Shown: in pieces, positions 17,115-25,166 of the stretch | How the letters are laid out: the number at the start of each line of letters is the position of its first letter | Position numbering within the stretch: the first letter of the stretch is position 1 | Assembly: GCF_004348535.1 (NCBI RefSeq) | Contig: NZ_SMJX01000062.1 | Span: 1-34,231 of the forward strand | Source of the DNA: Actinomadura sp. KC216 | Lineage (GTDB): Bacteria; Actinomycetota; Actinomycetes; Streptosporangiales; Streptosporangiaceae | DNA length: 34,231 nucleotides | Reading direction: 5' to 3' | The notes under the pieces: model-generated | What the model was told of the DNA's origin: nothing | Seen by the model: only the letters and a program-made list of their open reading frames with translations | The model's database searches: none | Program-made: the position numbers and the translations under genes

Positions 17115-17137
17115 GCGAGGCCAAGCCTCGCTGAGGC
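17115..17137. repeat. Overlapping inverted repeats in the ALDH/E1 divergent region
   Basis: GCGAGGC (17115-17121) and GCCTCGC (17125-17131) make a 7-bp stem with a 3-base centre. The same right arm can also pair with GAGGC at 17133-17137. Alternating GAGGC/GCCTC/GAGGC units about midway between two divergent starts suggest an operator or a transcript switch between two hairpins. Confidence 0.4.
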
Positions 17138-17168
17138 TCTTTCTCCGGGGGGCGCCGTTAAGCGTTCC

Positions 17169-17183
17169 TTGGCCAACCGCCAA
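17169..17183. repeat. TTGGC-N5-GCCAA inverted repeat
   Basis: TTGGC (17169-17173) and GCCAA (17179-17183) form a 15-bp dyad upstream of the fused E1 gene. Dyads of this size and spacing are typical of dimeric repressor sites. It is the best operator candidate on the E1 side of the 232-bp divergent region 17052-17283. Confidence 0.4.
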
Positions 17184-17230
17184 TCTGTTCGTGGGCTTGC
17201 GGAGTCGACCCCGGCACGGGCGGCGTCCCA

Positions 17231-17253
17231 TGCTCGAACCGCGCCTGCTCGAA
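17231..17253 (+). repeat. Direct repeat TGCTCGAA before the E1 gene
   Basis: TGCTCGAA occurs at 17231-17238 and 17246-17253, 15 bp apart. Each copy is followed by a similar CG(C/T)GCC tract, and the pair ends about 30 bp before the ATG. It may be a tandem regulator site or an old small duplication. Confidence 0.35.
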
Positions 17254-17283
17254 AACCGTGCCATGATCCACGCAGGAGACCGC

Positions 17284-19410
17284 ATGCCCGAGCCCGCCGA
17301 CGCCCACTTCCTGGAGAAGGCCGCCGCCCTCAGCCCGCCGGCCGTGCCCGTCCCGCCCGGCCCGCCGGGCGGGGAGCGGCTCCTGGAACTGTTCGACGCC
17401 CAGCTCGGCAGCCGCCACCTCGACCTCGCCGCCCGGTGGCTGCGGTCCGAGGGCAGCGGCTTCTACACGATCGGGTCGTCCGGCCACGAGGGGAACGCCG
17501 CCGTCGCCGCCGCGCTCCGCCCCGACGACCCGGCCCTGCTGCACTACCGCTCGGGCGCGTTCTTCCTGGAGCGGGCGCGCCAGGTCCCCGGCGGGGACCC
17601 GCTCCGCGACGTGCTGCTCGGTCTGGTCGCCGCCGCCGAGGAACCCATCGCGGGCGGGCGCCACAAGGTGTTCGGCAGCCACCGCCTGCACGTCATCCCG
17701 CAGACGTCCACGATCGCGTCGCATCTCCCGCGCGCGCTCGGGCTGGCCTTCGCGATCGAGCGGGCCGCCCGGCTCGGCGTCGAGACGCCCTGGCCGCGCG
17801 ACGCCCTCGCCGTGTGCAGCTTCGGGGACGCGTCCGCCAACCACTCCACGGCCACGGGCGCGATCAACGCCGCCGTCAACACCGGCTTCCAGGGCCTGCC
17901 GCTGCCGCTCCTGTTCGTCTGCGAGGACAACGGCATCGGGATCAGCGTCCGGACCCCGCCCGGCTGGATCCACGCCACCTACGGGTCGCGTCCGGGGCTC
18001 GCCTACTTCCACGCCGACGGCTGCGACCTCGCGGACGCCTGCGCCGTGGCGTCGCGGGCCGCGGACTGGGTGCGCGAGCGCCGCCGCCCCGCGCTCCTGC
18101 ACCTGCGGACCGTACGGCTGATGGGCCACGCGGGCTCCGACGTCGAATCGTCCTACCGGACCCCCGCCGAACTGGCCGCCGACCTCGACCGCGACCCCCT
18201 CCTGCAGACGGCGCGCCTGCTCGTCGGCACCGGCGTCGCGACGCCCGGCGAGATCATCGACCGCTACGAGGCGAAGCGCGACGAGGTGATGGCCCTCGCC
18301 GCGAAGGCCGCCGGGGCGCGGCGCCTCTCGTCCGCCGCCGAGGTCATGGCACCCCTCCACCACGCCGCGACCCCCCAGGACGCGGCGCCGCCCGACGGGG
18401 AGCCGGTGACGGTCGCGCAGGCGATCAACCGGACGCTCGGCGACCTGCTCGACCGGCGCCCCGGCCTGGTCGTGTTCGGCGAGGACGTGGCCCGCAAGGG
18501 CGGCGTCTACGGCGTCACGCGCGGCCTGCTGAAGCGGGCCGGGGCGGCGCGGGTGTTCGACACGATCCTGGACGAGCAGTCGATCCTCGGCCTCGCGCTC
18601 GGGTTCGGCCTGGCCGGGATGCTGCCGGTCCCGGAGATCCAGTACCTCGCCTACCTGCACAACGCCGCCGACCAGATCCGCGGCGAGGCGGCGACGATGC
18701 GGTTCTTCTCCTCGGGCCGGTACCGCAACCCGATGGTCGTCCGCGTCCCCGGCTACGCCTACCAGAAGGGGTTCGGCGGGCACTTCCACAACGACAACGC
18801 CGTCGCCGCGCTGCGCGACATCCCGGGCCTCGTCATCGCCTCACCGGCCCGTCCCGACGACGCCTCGGGCATGCTCCGCGCCTGCGTGGACGCCGCCGAG
18901 GCGGACGGGCGCGTCTGCGTGTTCCTGGAGCCGATCGCGCTCTACCACGCCCGCGACCTGCACGAGGACGGCGACGGCGGCTGGCTCGCCCCGTCCGGCG
19001 GGACCGTTCCGATCGGCCGGGCCCGCACCTACGGGGACGGCCGGGACCTCACCATCGCGACCTTCGCCAACGGCCTGCGGATGAGCCTGCGCGCCGCGCG
19101 CCGCCTGGAGGCGCGGGGCATCAGGTGCCGCGTCCTGGACCTGCGCTGGCTCGCGCCGCTGCCCGCCGCCGACCTGCTCCGCGAGGCCCGCGCGACCGGC
19201 ACCGTCCTGGTCGCGGACGAGACGCGCCGCACCGGAGGCGTGTCCGAGGCCGTCCTCACCGCGCTCGCCGACGCGGGCTTCCAGGGCCGGACGGCGAGGG
19301 TCGCCAGCGAGGACAGCTTCATCCCCCTCGGCGACGCCGCCCAGCATGTCCTGCTGTCGGAGGACGCGATCGAGGCGGCGGCGGAACGCCTGATCACCGG
19401 GTCTCGATGA
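17284..19410 (+). CDS. 2-oxo acid dehydrogenase E1, alpha and beta fused in one chain
   Basis: This 708-residue protein joins the two subunits of a branched-chain-type E1. Residues 1 to about 370 are E1-alpha, with the TPP motif from GDASANH (G181-D182) to EDNGIG (N216) and the MGHAGSDVESSYR loop. Residues about 380-708 are E1-beta, starting VTVAQAINRTLGDLL and containing VVFGEDVARKGGVYG, LGLALGFGLAG and GGHFHNDNA. It decarboxylates a 2-oxo acid and passes the acyl group to a lipoyl E2. E2 and E3 genes are absent here, so partners must come from elsewhere. The ATG at 17284 has AGGAG 5 bases upstream. It diverges from the ALDH7-like operon and converges with livF (17-bp overlap). The substrate is probably a branched-chain or longer 2-oxo acid. 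Confidence 0.9.
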   Translation: MPEPADAHFLEKAAALSPPAVPVPPGPPGGERLLELFDAQLGSRHLDLAARWLRSEGSGFYTIGSSGHEGNAAVAAALRPDDPALLHYRSGAFFLERARQVPGGDPLRDVLLGLVAAAEEPIAGGRHKVFGSHRLHVIPQTSTIASHLPRALGLAFAIERAARLGVETPWPRDALAVCSFGDASANHSTATGAINAAVNTGFQGLPLPLLFVCEDNGIGISVRTPPGWIHATYGSRPGLAYFHADGCDLADACAVASRAADWVRERRRPALLHLRTVRLMGHAGSDVESSYRTPAELAADLDRDPLLQTARLLVGTGVATPGEIIDRYEAKRDEVMALAAKAAGARRLSSAAEVMAPLHHAATPQDAAPPDGEPVTVAQAINRTLGDLLDRRPGLVVFGEDVARKGGVYGVTRGLLKRAGAARVFDTILDEQSILGLALGFGLAGMLPVPEIQYLAYLHNAADQIRGEAATMRFFSSGRYRNPMVVRVPGYAYQKGFGGHFHNDNAVAALRDIPGLVIASPARPDDASGMLRACVDAAEADGRVCVFLEPIALYHARDLHEDGDGGWLAPSGGTVPIGRARTYGDGRDLTIATFANGLRMSLRAARRLEARGIRCRVLDLRWLAPLPAADLLREARATGTVLVADETRRTGGVSEAVLTALADAGFQGRTARVASEDSFIPLGDAAQHVLLSEDAIEAAAERLITGSR

Positions 19411-20137
19411 CGGGGTCGCCGCCGAGGTAGGCGGCCTTGACGCGGTCGTCCTGCGCGAGCTCGGAGGCCGCGCCGGACAGGACGATCCGGCCCGTCTCCA
19501 GCACGTACGCGCGGTCGGCGAGGCGGAGCGTCTGGTGCGCGTTCTGCTCCACGATCAGGATCGTGGTGCCCTGGTCGCGGATCTCCCGGATCACGCGCAG
19601 CACCTGCTGCGCCATCTGCGGGGCGAGGCCCATCGTCGGCTCGTCGAGGGCGAGGAGGCGGGGGCGCAGCATCAGCGCCCGGCCGATCGCGAGCATCTGC
19701 TGCTCGCCGCCCGACAGCAGCCCGGCGAGCTGCCCGCGCCGCTCCCCGAGCCGGGGGAACATCTCGTACACCTCCTCCCGGCGGGCCGCGACGGCGCTCT
19801 TGTCGCGGCGCCGGAGGTAGCCGCCGAGCAGCAGGTTCTCGGCGACGTTCAGCGCCGGGAACACGCGCCTGCCCTCCGGGACGTGCCCGAGCCCCGCCGC
19901 GACGACCTTGTGCGCGTCCATGCGGGTGATGTCGCGGCCGTCGAACTCGACGCGCCCGGACCGGGCCCGGTGCAGCCCGGTGACCGTGCGGAGCGTGGTG
20001 GTCTTGCCCGCGCCGTTGCTGCCGAGCAGCGCGACGATCTCGCCGTCGCCGACCTCGAACGAGATCCCGGCCAGCGCCTCGACCTGCCCGTACCGGCTGT
20101 GCAGATCGCTCACCTTGAGGAGCGTCCCGGACGTCAT
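19394..20137 (-). CDS. livF: ABC transporter ATP-binding protein LivF
   Basis: This 247-residue ATPase of the branched-chain amino acid family has Walker A GSNGAGKTTT, Q-loop region GLGHVPEGRRVFPALNVAENL (the LivF-specific EGRR..FP..V.ENL pattern), signature LSGGEQQML, Walker B RLLALDEPTMGLAP and the switch EQNAHQTL. It supplies one of two nucleotide-binding domains of the importer; the other is fused to the permease encoded upstream. The ATG at 20137 follows GGAGGTGCTGCG and overlaps the preceding stop (ATGA). It is the last gene of the operon, and its end overlaps that of the convergent E1 gene by 17 bp. Confidence 0.95.
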   Translation of the reverse strand: MTSGTLLKVSDLHSRYGQVEALAGISFEVGDGEIVALLGSNGAGKTTTLRTVTGLHRARSGRVEFDGRDITRMDAHKVVAAGLGHVPEGRRVFPALNVAENLLLGGYLRRRDKSAVAARREEVYEMFPRLGERRGQLAGLLSGGEQQMLAIGRALMLRPRLLALDEPTMGLAPQMAQQVLRVIREIRDQGTTILIVEQNAHQTLRLADRAYVLETGRIVLSGAASELAQDDRVKAAYLGGDPVIETR

Positions 20138-21909
20138 CGCAGCACCTCCGTGACGAGGTCGGTCTCGGGGTCGTCCGGGACGCCGAGGTAGGCGGCGATG
20201 ACCCGCTGGTCCTCCTGGATCTCGGCGGGCGGGCCTTCGGCGATCGTCCGGCCGTACTCCAGCACCGTCACCCGGTCGGAGATCGACATGACGAGCGCGA
20301 CGTCGTGCTCGATCAGCACGACCGCGGTGCCGAGCGCGCTGATCCGGGCGATCAGCTCCATCAGCGCCCGCTTCTCGGTCGGGTTCGCGCCCGCGGCGGG
20401 CTCGTCCAGCAGCAGGACGCGCGGGTCGCCGGCGAGCGCCCGCGCGATCTCCAGGCGGCGCCGGTCGCCGTAGGCGAGGCCGCCCGCCGGGCGGTCGGCC
20501 GCGTCGAGCAGGCCGACGAAGTCGAGGCAGCGGCGGACGGTGTCGGCGTCGTCGCGGGAGAGCGGGCGCAGCAGGCCGCGGTCGCGGGCGAACCGGCCGA
20601 TCAGGACGTTCTCCGCGACGGTCATCTCGTCGAACAGCCGGATGCTCTGGAACGTGCGGGCGAGCCCGGCGGCGGCGACCCGGTGCGGGGCCCTGCCGCG
20701 GACGTTCCGCCCGGCGAGCACGACGGTCCCGGCGGACGGCGGGATCATCCCGGTGATGCAGTTGAACGCGGTGGTCTTGCCCGCGCCGTTCGGGCCGATC
20801 ACGCTGACGACCTGCCCGGCGTCCGCGCGGAGCGCGAGCCCGTCCACCGCCGTGACGCCGCCGAAGCTGCGCGACAGGCCGCCGACCTCCAGCAGCGTCC
20901 CCGTCGCGGACGGGAGCGCGGGCGCGGGCCCGGCCTTCGCGGGCAGCCGGAAGCGGCGCGGGCGGTAGGGCCACACGCCCTGCGGGCGGAGGAGCACGAT
21001 CAGGATCAGCAGCAGCGCGAAGATCAGCCCCCGGTACTCCTGGATGCTCCGCAGCACCTCCGGCAGCGCGATGATCACCACCGCGCCGATCATCACGCCG
21101 GGCCGGCTGCCCATCCCGCCGATGATCACCACGAGCAGGATCATCAGCGAGGTCAGGAACGTGAAGCTGGACGGGTCGACGGTGCCGAGCTGCGCCGCGT
21201 TCAGCGGCCCCGCCACCGCGCCGGTCATCGCGCCGAGGACGTAGGCGAGCAGCTTCACCCGCCGGGCCGGGACGCCGACCGCCTCGGCCGCGGTGTCGTC
21301 CGACCTGATCGCCCGCCACGCGTACGCGAGCCGGGACCGGGCGAGCAGCGCGGTCAGCCCCAGCACGACGACGAAGAACGCCAGCGACAGGTGGTAGAAG
21401 TCCTTCGGCATGACGATCTCGCGGCCGCCGAGCGTCACCGGCGGGATCCCGGTGAGGCCGTTCGGGCCACCGGTGATCTCCAGGTTGATCACCGTGATCC
21501 GGATGATCTCCCCGAAGCCGAGCGTGACGATGGCGAGGTAGTCGCTGCGCAGCCGCAGCGTCGGGTACCCGATCACGACCCCGGCGACCGCGGCGGCGGC
21601 CACCGCGGCGGGCAGCGTGAGCCAGAAGTTCCACTCCAGCTCCACCATCAGCAGGCCCGCCGTGTACGCGCCGATCGCGAAGAACGCCGCGAAGCCGAGG
21701 TCCAGCAGGCCCGCGTACCCGACGACGATGTTGATGCCGAGCCCGAGGATCGCGTAGATCAGGATCGTCGCGCCGACGGTCAGGCCGTAGTCGTCCATCG
21801 CCTGGCCCGCGATCAGCGCGACCACGATCAGCAGCGGCCAGCCCCCGTAGCGGGCGGGCGTCTCCCAGCGCCCGAGACCCGGCAGGCGCGTTGCCAGGCG
21901 CCCCTTCAT
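20134..21909 (-). CDS. LivM-LivG fusion: ABC permease joined to ATP-binding protein
   Basis: This 591-residue protein begins as a LivM permease (residues 1 to about 325) with repeated hydrophobic helices and LivM landmarks such as NIVVGYAGLLDLGFAAFFA, LRSDYLAIVTLGFGEIIR and GGMGSRPGVMIGA. After a short proline/alanine-rich linker (about 322-345) a LivG ATPase follows: Walker A GPNGAGKTT at 372-380, signature LAYGDRRRLEIARAL, Walker B VLLLDEPAAGANP and switch EHDVALVM. The two parts are in one frame without a stop, so the fusion is seen directly. LivG usually has LSYGxQRRLE; here LAYGDRRRLE. Both the livH upstream and the livF downstream overlap it by 4 bp. Confidence 0.93.
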   Translation of the reverse strand: MKGRLATRLPGLGRWETPARYGGWPLLIVVALIAGQAMDDYGLTVGATILIYAILGLGINIVVGYAGLLDLGFAAFFAIGAYTAGLLMVELEWNFWLTLPAAVAAAAVAGVVIGYPTLRLRSDYLAIVTLGFGEIIRITVINLEITGGPNGLTGIPPVTLGGREIVMPKDFYHLSLAFFVVVLGLTALLARSRLAYAWRAIRSDDTAAEAVGVPARRVKLLAYVLGAMTGAVAGPLNAAQLGTVDPSSFTFLTSLMILLVVIIGGMGSRPGVMIGAVVIIALPEVLRSIQEYRGLIFALLLILIVLLRPQGVWPYRPRRFRLPAKAGPAPALPSATGTLLEVGGLSRSFGGVTAVDGLALRADAGQVVSVIGPNGAGKTTAFNCITGMIPPSAGTVVLAGRNVRGRAPHRVAAAGLARTFQSIRLFDEMTVAENVLIGRFARDRGLLRPLSRDDADTVRRCLDFVGLLDAADRPAGGLAYGDRRRLEIARALAGDPRVLLLDEPAAGANPTEKRALMELIARISALGTAVVLIEHDVALVMSISDRVTVLEYGRTIAEGPPAEIQEDQRVIAAYLGVPDDPETDLVTEVLR

Positions 21910-22805
21910 GCGCGCTCCACGACGCGCTCGCCGAACAGGCCGGTGGGTCTCAGCGCCAGCACCGCGATCAGCAGCCCGAAGATGATCACGTCGGTCCAGC
22001 GGGACGAGACGTACCCGGCCGAGAACGACTGGACGAGCCCGATCGCCACGCCCGCCACCATCGTCCCCGGCAGGTTCCCGATCCCGCCGAGCACGGCGGC
22101 GGTGAACGCGCGCAGCCCGATCAGGAACCCCATCCCGAAGCTGATCTGCACGTAGTACAGCCCGTACATCACCCCGGCCGCGCCCGCGAGCAGCGAGCCG
22201 ATGAAGAACGTGATGAGGATGAGCCGCTCGACGTTGATGCCCTGCAGCCGGGCGGCGTCCCGGTCCATCGCGAGGGCGCGCATCGCCGTCCCCGTCACCG
22301 TGCGGGTCACGAACAGCCACAGCCCGGCCATCAGCGCCACCGACAGCACGACCAGCGCGAGCTGCCCCCACGTGACGCGGACGGACCCGCTGAAGATCTG
22401 CCCGCCGTCCAGGGTGTTCGGGTACGACTTGAACCGCGCGTCGGTGAGGACCTTCACGCCCTCCTGCAGCGCCAGCGACACCCCGATCGCGGCGATCAGC
22501 AGCGCCAGCCGCGGCGACGCCAGCAGCGGGACGTAGGCCGCCTTCGCGATCCCGGTGCCGACGACGCCGGTCGCCAGCGCGCCGACGAGCACGGCGGCGG
22601 CGATCGCGGGCAGCGCCATCCCGCCGGTCATGCCGAGCGTGGTCAGCGTCCCGAACCCGGCGAACGCGCCGATCATGAACACGTCCCCGTGCGCGAAGTT
22701 GATCAGCCGCACCACGCCGTAGATCATCGAGTAGCCCAGCGCGATCAGCGCGAGGAACGCCCCGATCGTCAGCCCGTTGACGAGGTACTGGACGAATTCG
22801 CTCAT
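21906..22805 (-). CDS. livH: Branched-chain amino acid-type ABC permease LivH
   Basis: This 299-residue integral membrane protein starts with MSEFVQYLVNGLTIGAFLAL and has the conserved GYSMIYGVVRLINFAHGD segment and the cytoplasmic MRALAMDRDAARLQGINVERL loop that contacts the ATPase. The late ITFFIGSLLAGAAGVMYGLYY and AVLGGIGNLPGTM segments follow. About eight hydrophobic helices are visible. It forms the translocation path with the permease half of the LivM-LivG fusion. Start and stop overlap neighbours by ATGA junctions, indicating strict co-translation. Confidence 0.95.
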   Translation of the reverse strand: MSEFVQYLVNGLTIGAFLALIALGYSMIYGVVRLINFAHGDVFMIGAFAGFGTLTTLGMTGGMALPAIAAAVLVGALATGVVGTGIAKAAYVPLLASPRLALLIAAIGVSLALQEGVKVLTDARFKSYPNTLDGGQIFSGSVRVTWGQLALVVLSVALMAGLWLFVTRTVTGTAMRALAMDRDAARLQGINVERLILITFFIGSLLAGAAGVMYGLYYVQISFGMGFLIGLRAFTAAVLGGIGNLPGTMVAGVAIGLVQSFSAGYVSSRWTDVIIFGLLIAVLALRPTGLFGERVVERA

Positions 22806-24010
22806 GAGGTCTTGGCGTCCACCCAGGTGCCGCCGCTCTTGTCGAGCTTCTTGTAGGCGGTGAACGCGCCGCTCTGGACCCGGACGGTGATGTACAGCGG
22901 GTCGGTCCGGTCGCCCTTGTCGTCGAAGGTGATCGGCCCGGTGATGCCGGGGAAGTCCTTCATCTTGTGGAGGGCGTCGATGATGTCCTTGCCCTCGGTG
23001 GACCCGGCGTCCTCGATCGCCTTCGCGATGACCTTCACCGCGTCGTACTCGTACACCGAGAACGGCCCCGGGTCGGCGTTGTGCGCGGCCTTGTAGGCGG
23101 TGACGAACTTGGCGGCGGCGGGCAGGTCCTTGGCGAGCGGCGCGGTGGTGGCGATGTAGCCGTCGGCCGCCGCGCCCGCCGTCTTCAGCACGGTCGAGTC
23201 GGTCGTCGCGTCCCCGCCCATCAGCGTGAACTTCAGCCCGAGCTGCTTGCTCTGTTTGAGCAGCAGTCCGGCCTCGGCGAAGTAGCCGGTGAAGTAGAGG
23301 ACGTCCGGCTTCGTCGAGCCCGCCTTGGTCAGGACGGGGCTGTAGTCGGACTGGCCGGGCTGCAGCGCGTCCTGGTACACGACCTGGGCGCCCGCCTGCT
23401 TCGCCGAGTTCGCGGTCGCGTCCGCGAGGCCCTTGGCGTAGGTGGTGTTGTCGTGCAGGAGCGCGATGCGCTTCGCGCCGAGCTGCCCGGTCATGAACTT
23501 CGCGGCCACCAGGCCCTGGTTGTCGTCGCGGCCGCAGGTGCGGAACACCTTGCCCTCGCCGGTGTCGGTGAGGGACGGGTTCGTGGACGCGTCCAGCACG
23601 AACGGCACGCTCCGCCGCCCGAAGATCGGGATCGCGGGCACCGCCGCGCTGGAGCAGTACCCGCCCGCGACCGCCACGACCCCGCTGTTGAGGAGCTTCT
23701 GCGCGGCCTGCGCGCCCTGCTGGGCGCTGCACTGGTCGTCGGCCTCGACGATCCGGATGTCGCGGCCGTCCACCCCGCCCGCCTTGTTGATCTCGTCGGC
23801 GGCGACCTTCGCGGCGGCGAGGATGTCCTGCCCGGCGGAGGCGGAGTCCCCGCTCAGCGGCGCCGGGACGCCGATCTTGATGGCGCCCGACCCGCCGGAG
23901 CCGTCACCGGACCCGCAGGCCGCGGCGAGCGGGACCAGCAGCAGCCCGGCGCCGGTCGCGGTGAGGAGGCGGAACCCGCGTCGGCGGTTCCGGGAAGTCG
24001 ATCGAGTCAT
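22802..24010 (-). CDS. ABC transporter substrate-binding lipoprotein (LivJ/LivK family)
   Basis: This 402-residue lipoprotein has a twin-arginine-like basic N-region and a hydrophobic stretch ending in lipobox LAAAC, with C32 as the lipidated residue. A Gly/Ser linker and a type I periplasmic-binding fold follow, beginning IKIGVPAPLSGDSASAGQD and containing NKAGGVDGRDIRIVEADDQC. It captures the substrate at the outer membrane face and delivers it to LivH/LivM. The family includes receptors for branched-chain amino acids, amides, urea and other amino acids, so the ligand is not settled. The ATG at 24010 follows GGAGAGG; an upstream in-frame start lacks a signal peptide. It is the first gene of the four-gene importer operon. 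Confidence 0.92.
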   Translation of the reverse strand: MTRSTSRNRRRGFRLLTATGAGLLLVPLAAACGSGDGSGGSGAIKIGVPAPLSGDSASAGQDILAAAKVAADEINKAGGVDGRDIRIVEADDQCSAQQGAQAAQKLLNSGVVAVAGGYCSSAAVPAIPIFGRRSVPFVLDASTNPSLTDTGEGKVFRTCGRDDNQGLVAAKFMTGQLGAKRIALLHDNTTYAKGLADATANSAKQAGAQVVYQDALQPGQSDYSPVLTKAGSTKPDVLYFTGYFAEAGLLLKQSKQLGLKFTLMGGDATTDSTVLKTAGAAADGYIATTAPLAKDLPAAAKFVTAYKAAHNADPGPFSVYEYDAVKVIAKAIEDAGSTEGKDIIDALHKMKDFPGITGPITFDDKGDRTDPLYITVRVQSGAFTAYKKLDKSGGTWVDAKTS

Positions 24011-24041
24011 CGGCGCCTCTCCGTCGCTCAAGGGCGGGATG

Positions 24042-24055
24042 CTGAAAGCCTGAAA
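24042..24055. repeat. Tandem CTGAAA repeat in the importer/cyclodeaminase divergent region
   Basis: CTGAAA-GC-CTGAAA at 24042-24055 lies 31 bp before the importer start in a 159-bp divergent region (24011-24169) that is less GC-rich than its surroundings. It may be a regulatory site. No clear promoter hexamers could be assigned there. Confidence 0.25.
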
Positions 24056-24169
24056 CCTCGTGGGACGGCCGTCGAGACGGGCAAGCATGCGATCTCATGT
24101 AGTGATCGATAAGAACCGCTTGCCCTTTCGGCCTCGACAGCGCGGGAACGGGCTCGCGAGGATCGGACG

Positions 24170-25147
24170 ATGGCCGATGTCCTGCTGCTTTCCGCCGCCG
24201 ACGTGCGGGCGGTGTTCGACCTTCCCGCGGCGATCGCCTCGCAGCGGGCCGCGTTCGGCGCGCTCGGCCGCCGGGAGGCGCGGCTCGCGCCGCGGCTGCT
24301 CCTGGACGGCCCGGACGGCGCCGTCGCGTTCTGCTACGTCTCCCGCCTGCCCGGCACCGGCGCGGTGTCCAAGTTCGGCAGCGTCACCCCGGGCAACGCG
24401 GCGCGCGGGCTGCCGACCGTCGCGGCGCTGGTGACCGTCCAGGACCCGGTGGACGGACGGCCGATCGCGATCATCGAGGGCGAGTCGGTGACGACGCTGC
24501 GGACCTCGGCGGCGAGCGCGGTGGCCGCCGACCACCTGGCCGTCGCGGACGCGTCCCGGCTCGCGGTGATCGGCTGCGGCGTCCAGGGCCGGGCGCACGT
24601 CCGGGCGATGGCGGAGGTCAGGCCGATCGGCCGGGTGGCGATGGCGTGCCGCCACCCGGAGACGTGCGGCGTCGCCGCCCGGCTGGCGGACGAGCTGGAG
24701 CTGCCGGTGGAGACGGCGGCGTCGGCGCGCGCGGCCGTCGAGGGGGCGCAGATCGTCGTCACGGCCACCACCAGCACGGAGCCGGTCGTGCTCGGCGCAT
24801 GGCTCGACCCCGGCTGCACGGTGCTGACCGTCGGGTGCTTCGCCCCGGACCGCACCGAGGTGGACGACGAGGTCCTCACCCGGGCGGCCCAGGTCGTGGT
24901 GGACGACGTGCCGACCGCGCTGGAGCACGCCGGTCCGGTCGTGGCCGCGATCCGGGCGGGGCACCTGAGCCCGGAGCAGGTGCGGCCCCTCGGGCCGGTC
25001 GTCGCGGGCCTCGCCGCCGGGCGGGAGGCGGACGGCGACATCGTCTTCTACAACAGCGTCGGCGTCGGCGTGCAGGACACGGCGGCGGCCTCCGTCATCG
25101 TCGAGCGGGCGCGCGCGTCCGGCACCGGGCGGCACGTCGAGCTCTGA
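24170..25147 (+). CDS. Ornithine cyclodeaminase / mu-crystallin family (ketimine reductase-like)
   Basis: This 325-residue protein has the family layout: substrate-binding lysine in SKFG (K68), arginine in TTLRTSAASAVAA (R111), NAD(P)-binding GCGVQG at 135-140 and the C-terminal YNSVGVGVQDTAAA. Members include ornithine cyclodeaminase, alanine dehydrogenases and NAD(P)H-dependent reductases of cyclic imines such as delta-1-pyrroline-2-carboxylate and piperideine-2-carboxylate (LhpI type). Its place beside a hydroxyproline operon and an amino-acid importer favours the ketimine reductase reading. The ATG at 24170 is preceded by AGGATCGG. It diverges from the importer; the regulator gene starts 63 bp after its stop. 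Confidence 0.87.
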   Translation: MADVLLLSAADVRAVFDLPAAIASQRAAFGALGRREARLAPRLLLDGPDGAVAFCYVSRLPGTGAVSKFGSVTPGNAARGLPTVAALVTVQDPVDGRPIAIIEGESVTTLRTSAASAVAADHLAVADASRLAVIGCGVQGRAHVRAMAEVRPIGRVAMACRHPETCGVAARLADELELPVETAASARAAVEGAQIVVTATTSTEPVVLGAWLDPGCTVLTVGCFAPDRTEVDDEVLTRAAQVVVDDVPTALEHAGPVVAAIRAGHLSPEQVRPLGPVVAGLAAGREADGDIVFYNSVGVGVQDTAAASVIVERARASGTGRHVEL

Positions 25148-25165
25148 GCCGCACCCCGATACACT
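25137..25165 (+). promoter_or_regulatory. Probable promoter of the XRE-cupin regulator
   Basis: TACACT at 25160-25165 is a good -10 element, and a weak -35-like TCGAGC sits 17 bp upstream at 25137-25142, over the end of the cyclodeaminase gene. The predicted start, about 25172, falls inside the palindrome at 25167-25184. Binding there would block transcription, which implies autoregulation. Confidence 0.45.
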
Positions 25166-25166
25166 T

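Noticed and set aside
24060..24434. An open frame beginning in the importer/cyclodeaminase divergent region
   Set aside because: It is out of frame with the cyclodeaminase gene it overlaps and its translation is Arg/Ser/Pro-rich without homology.
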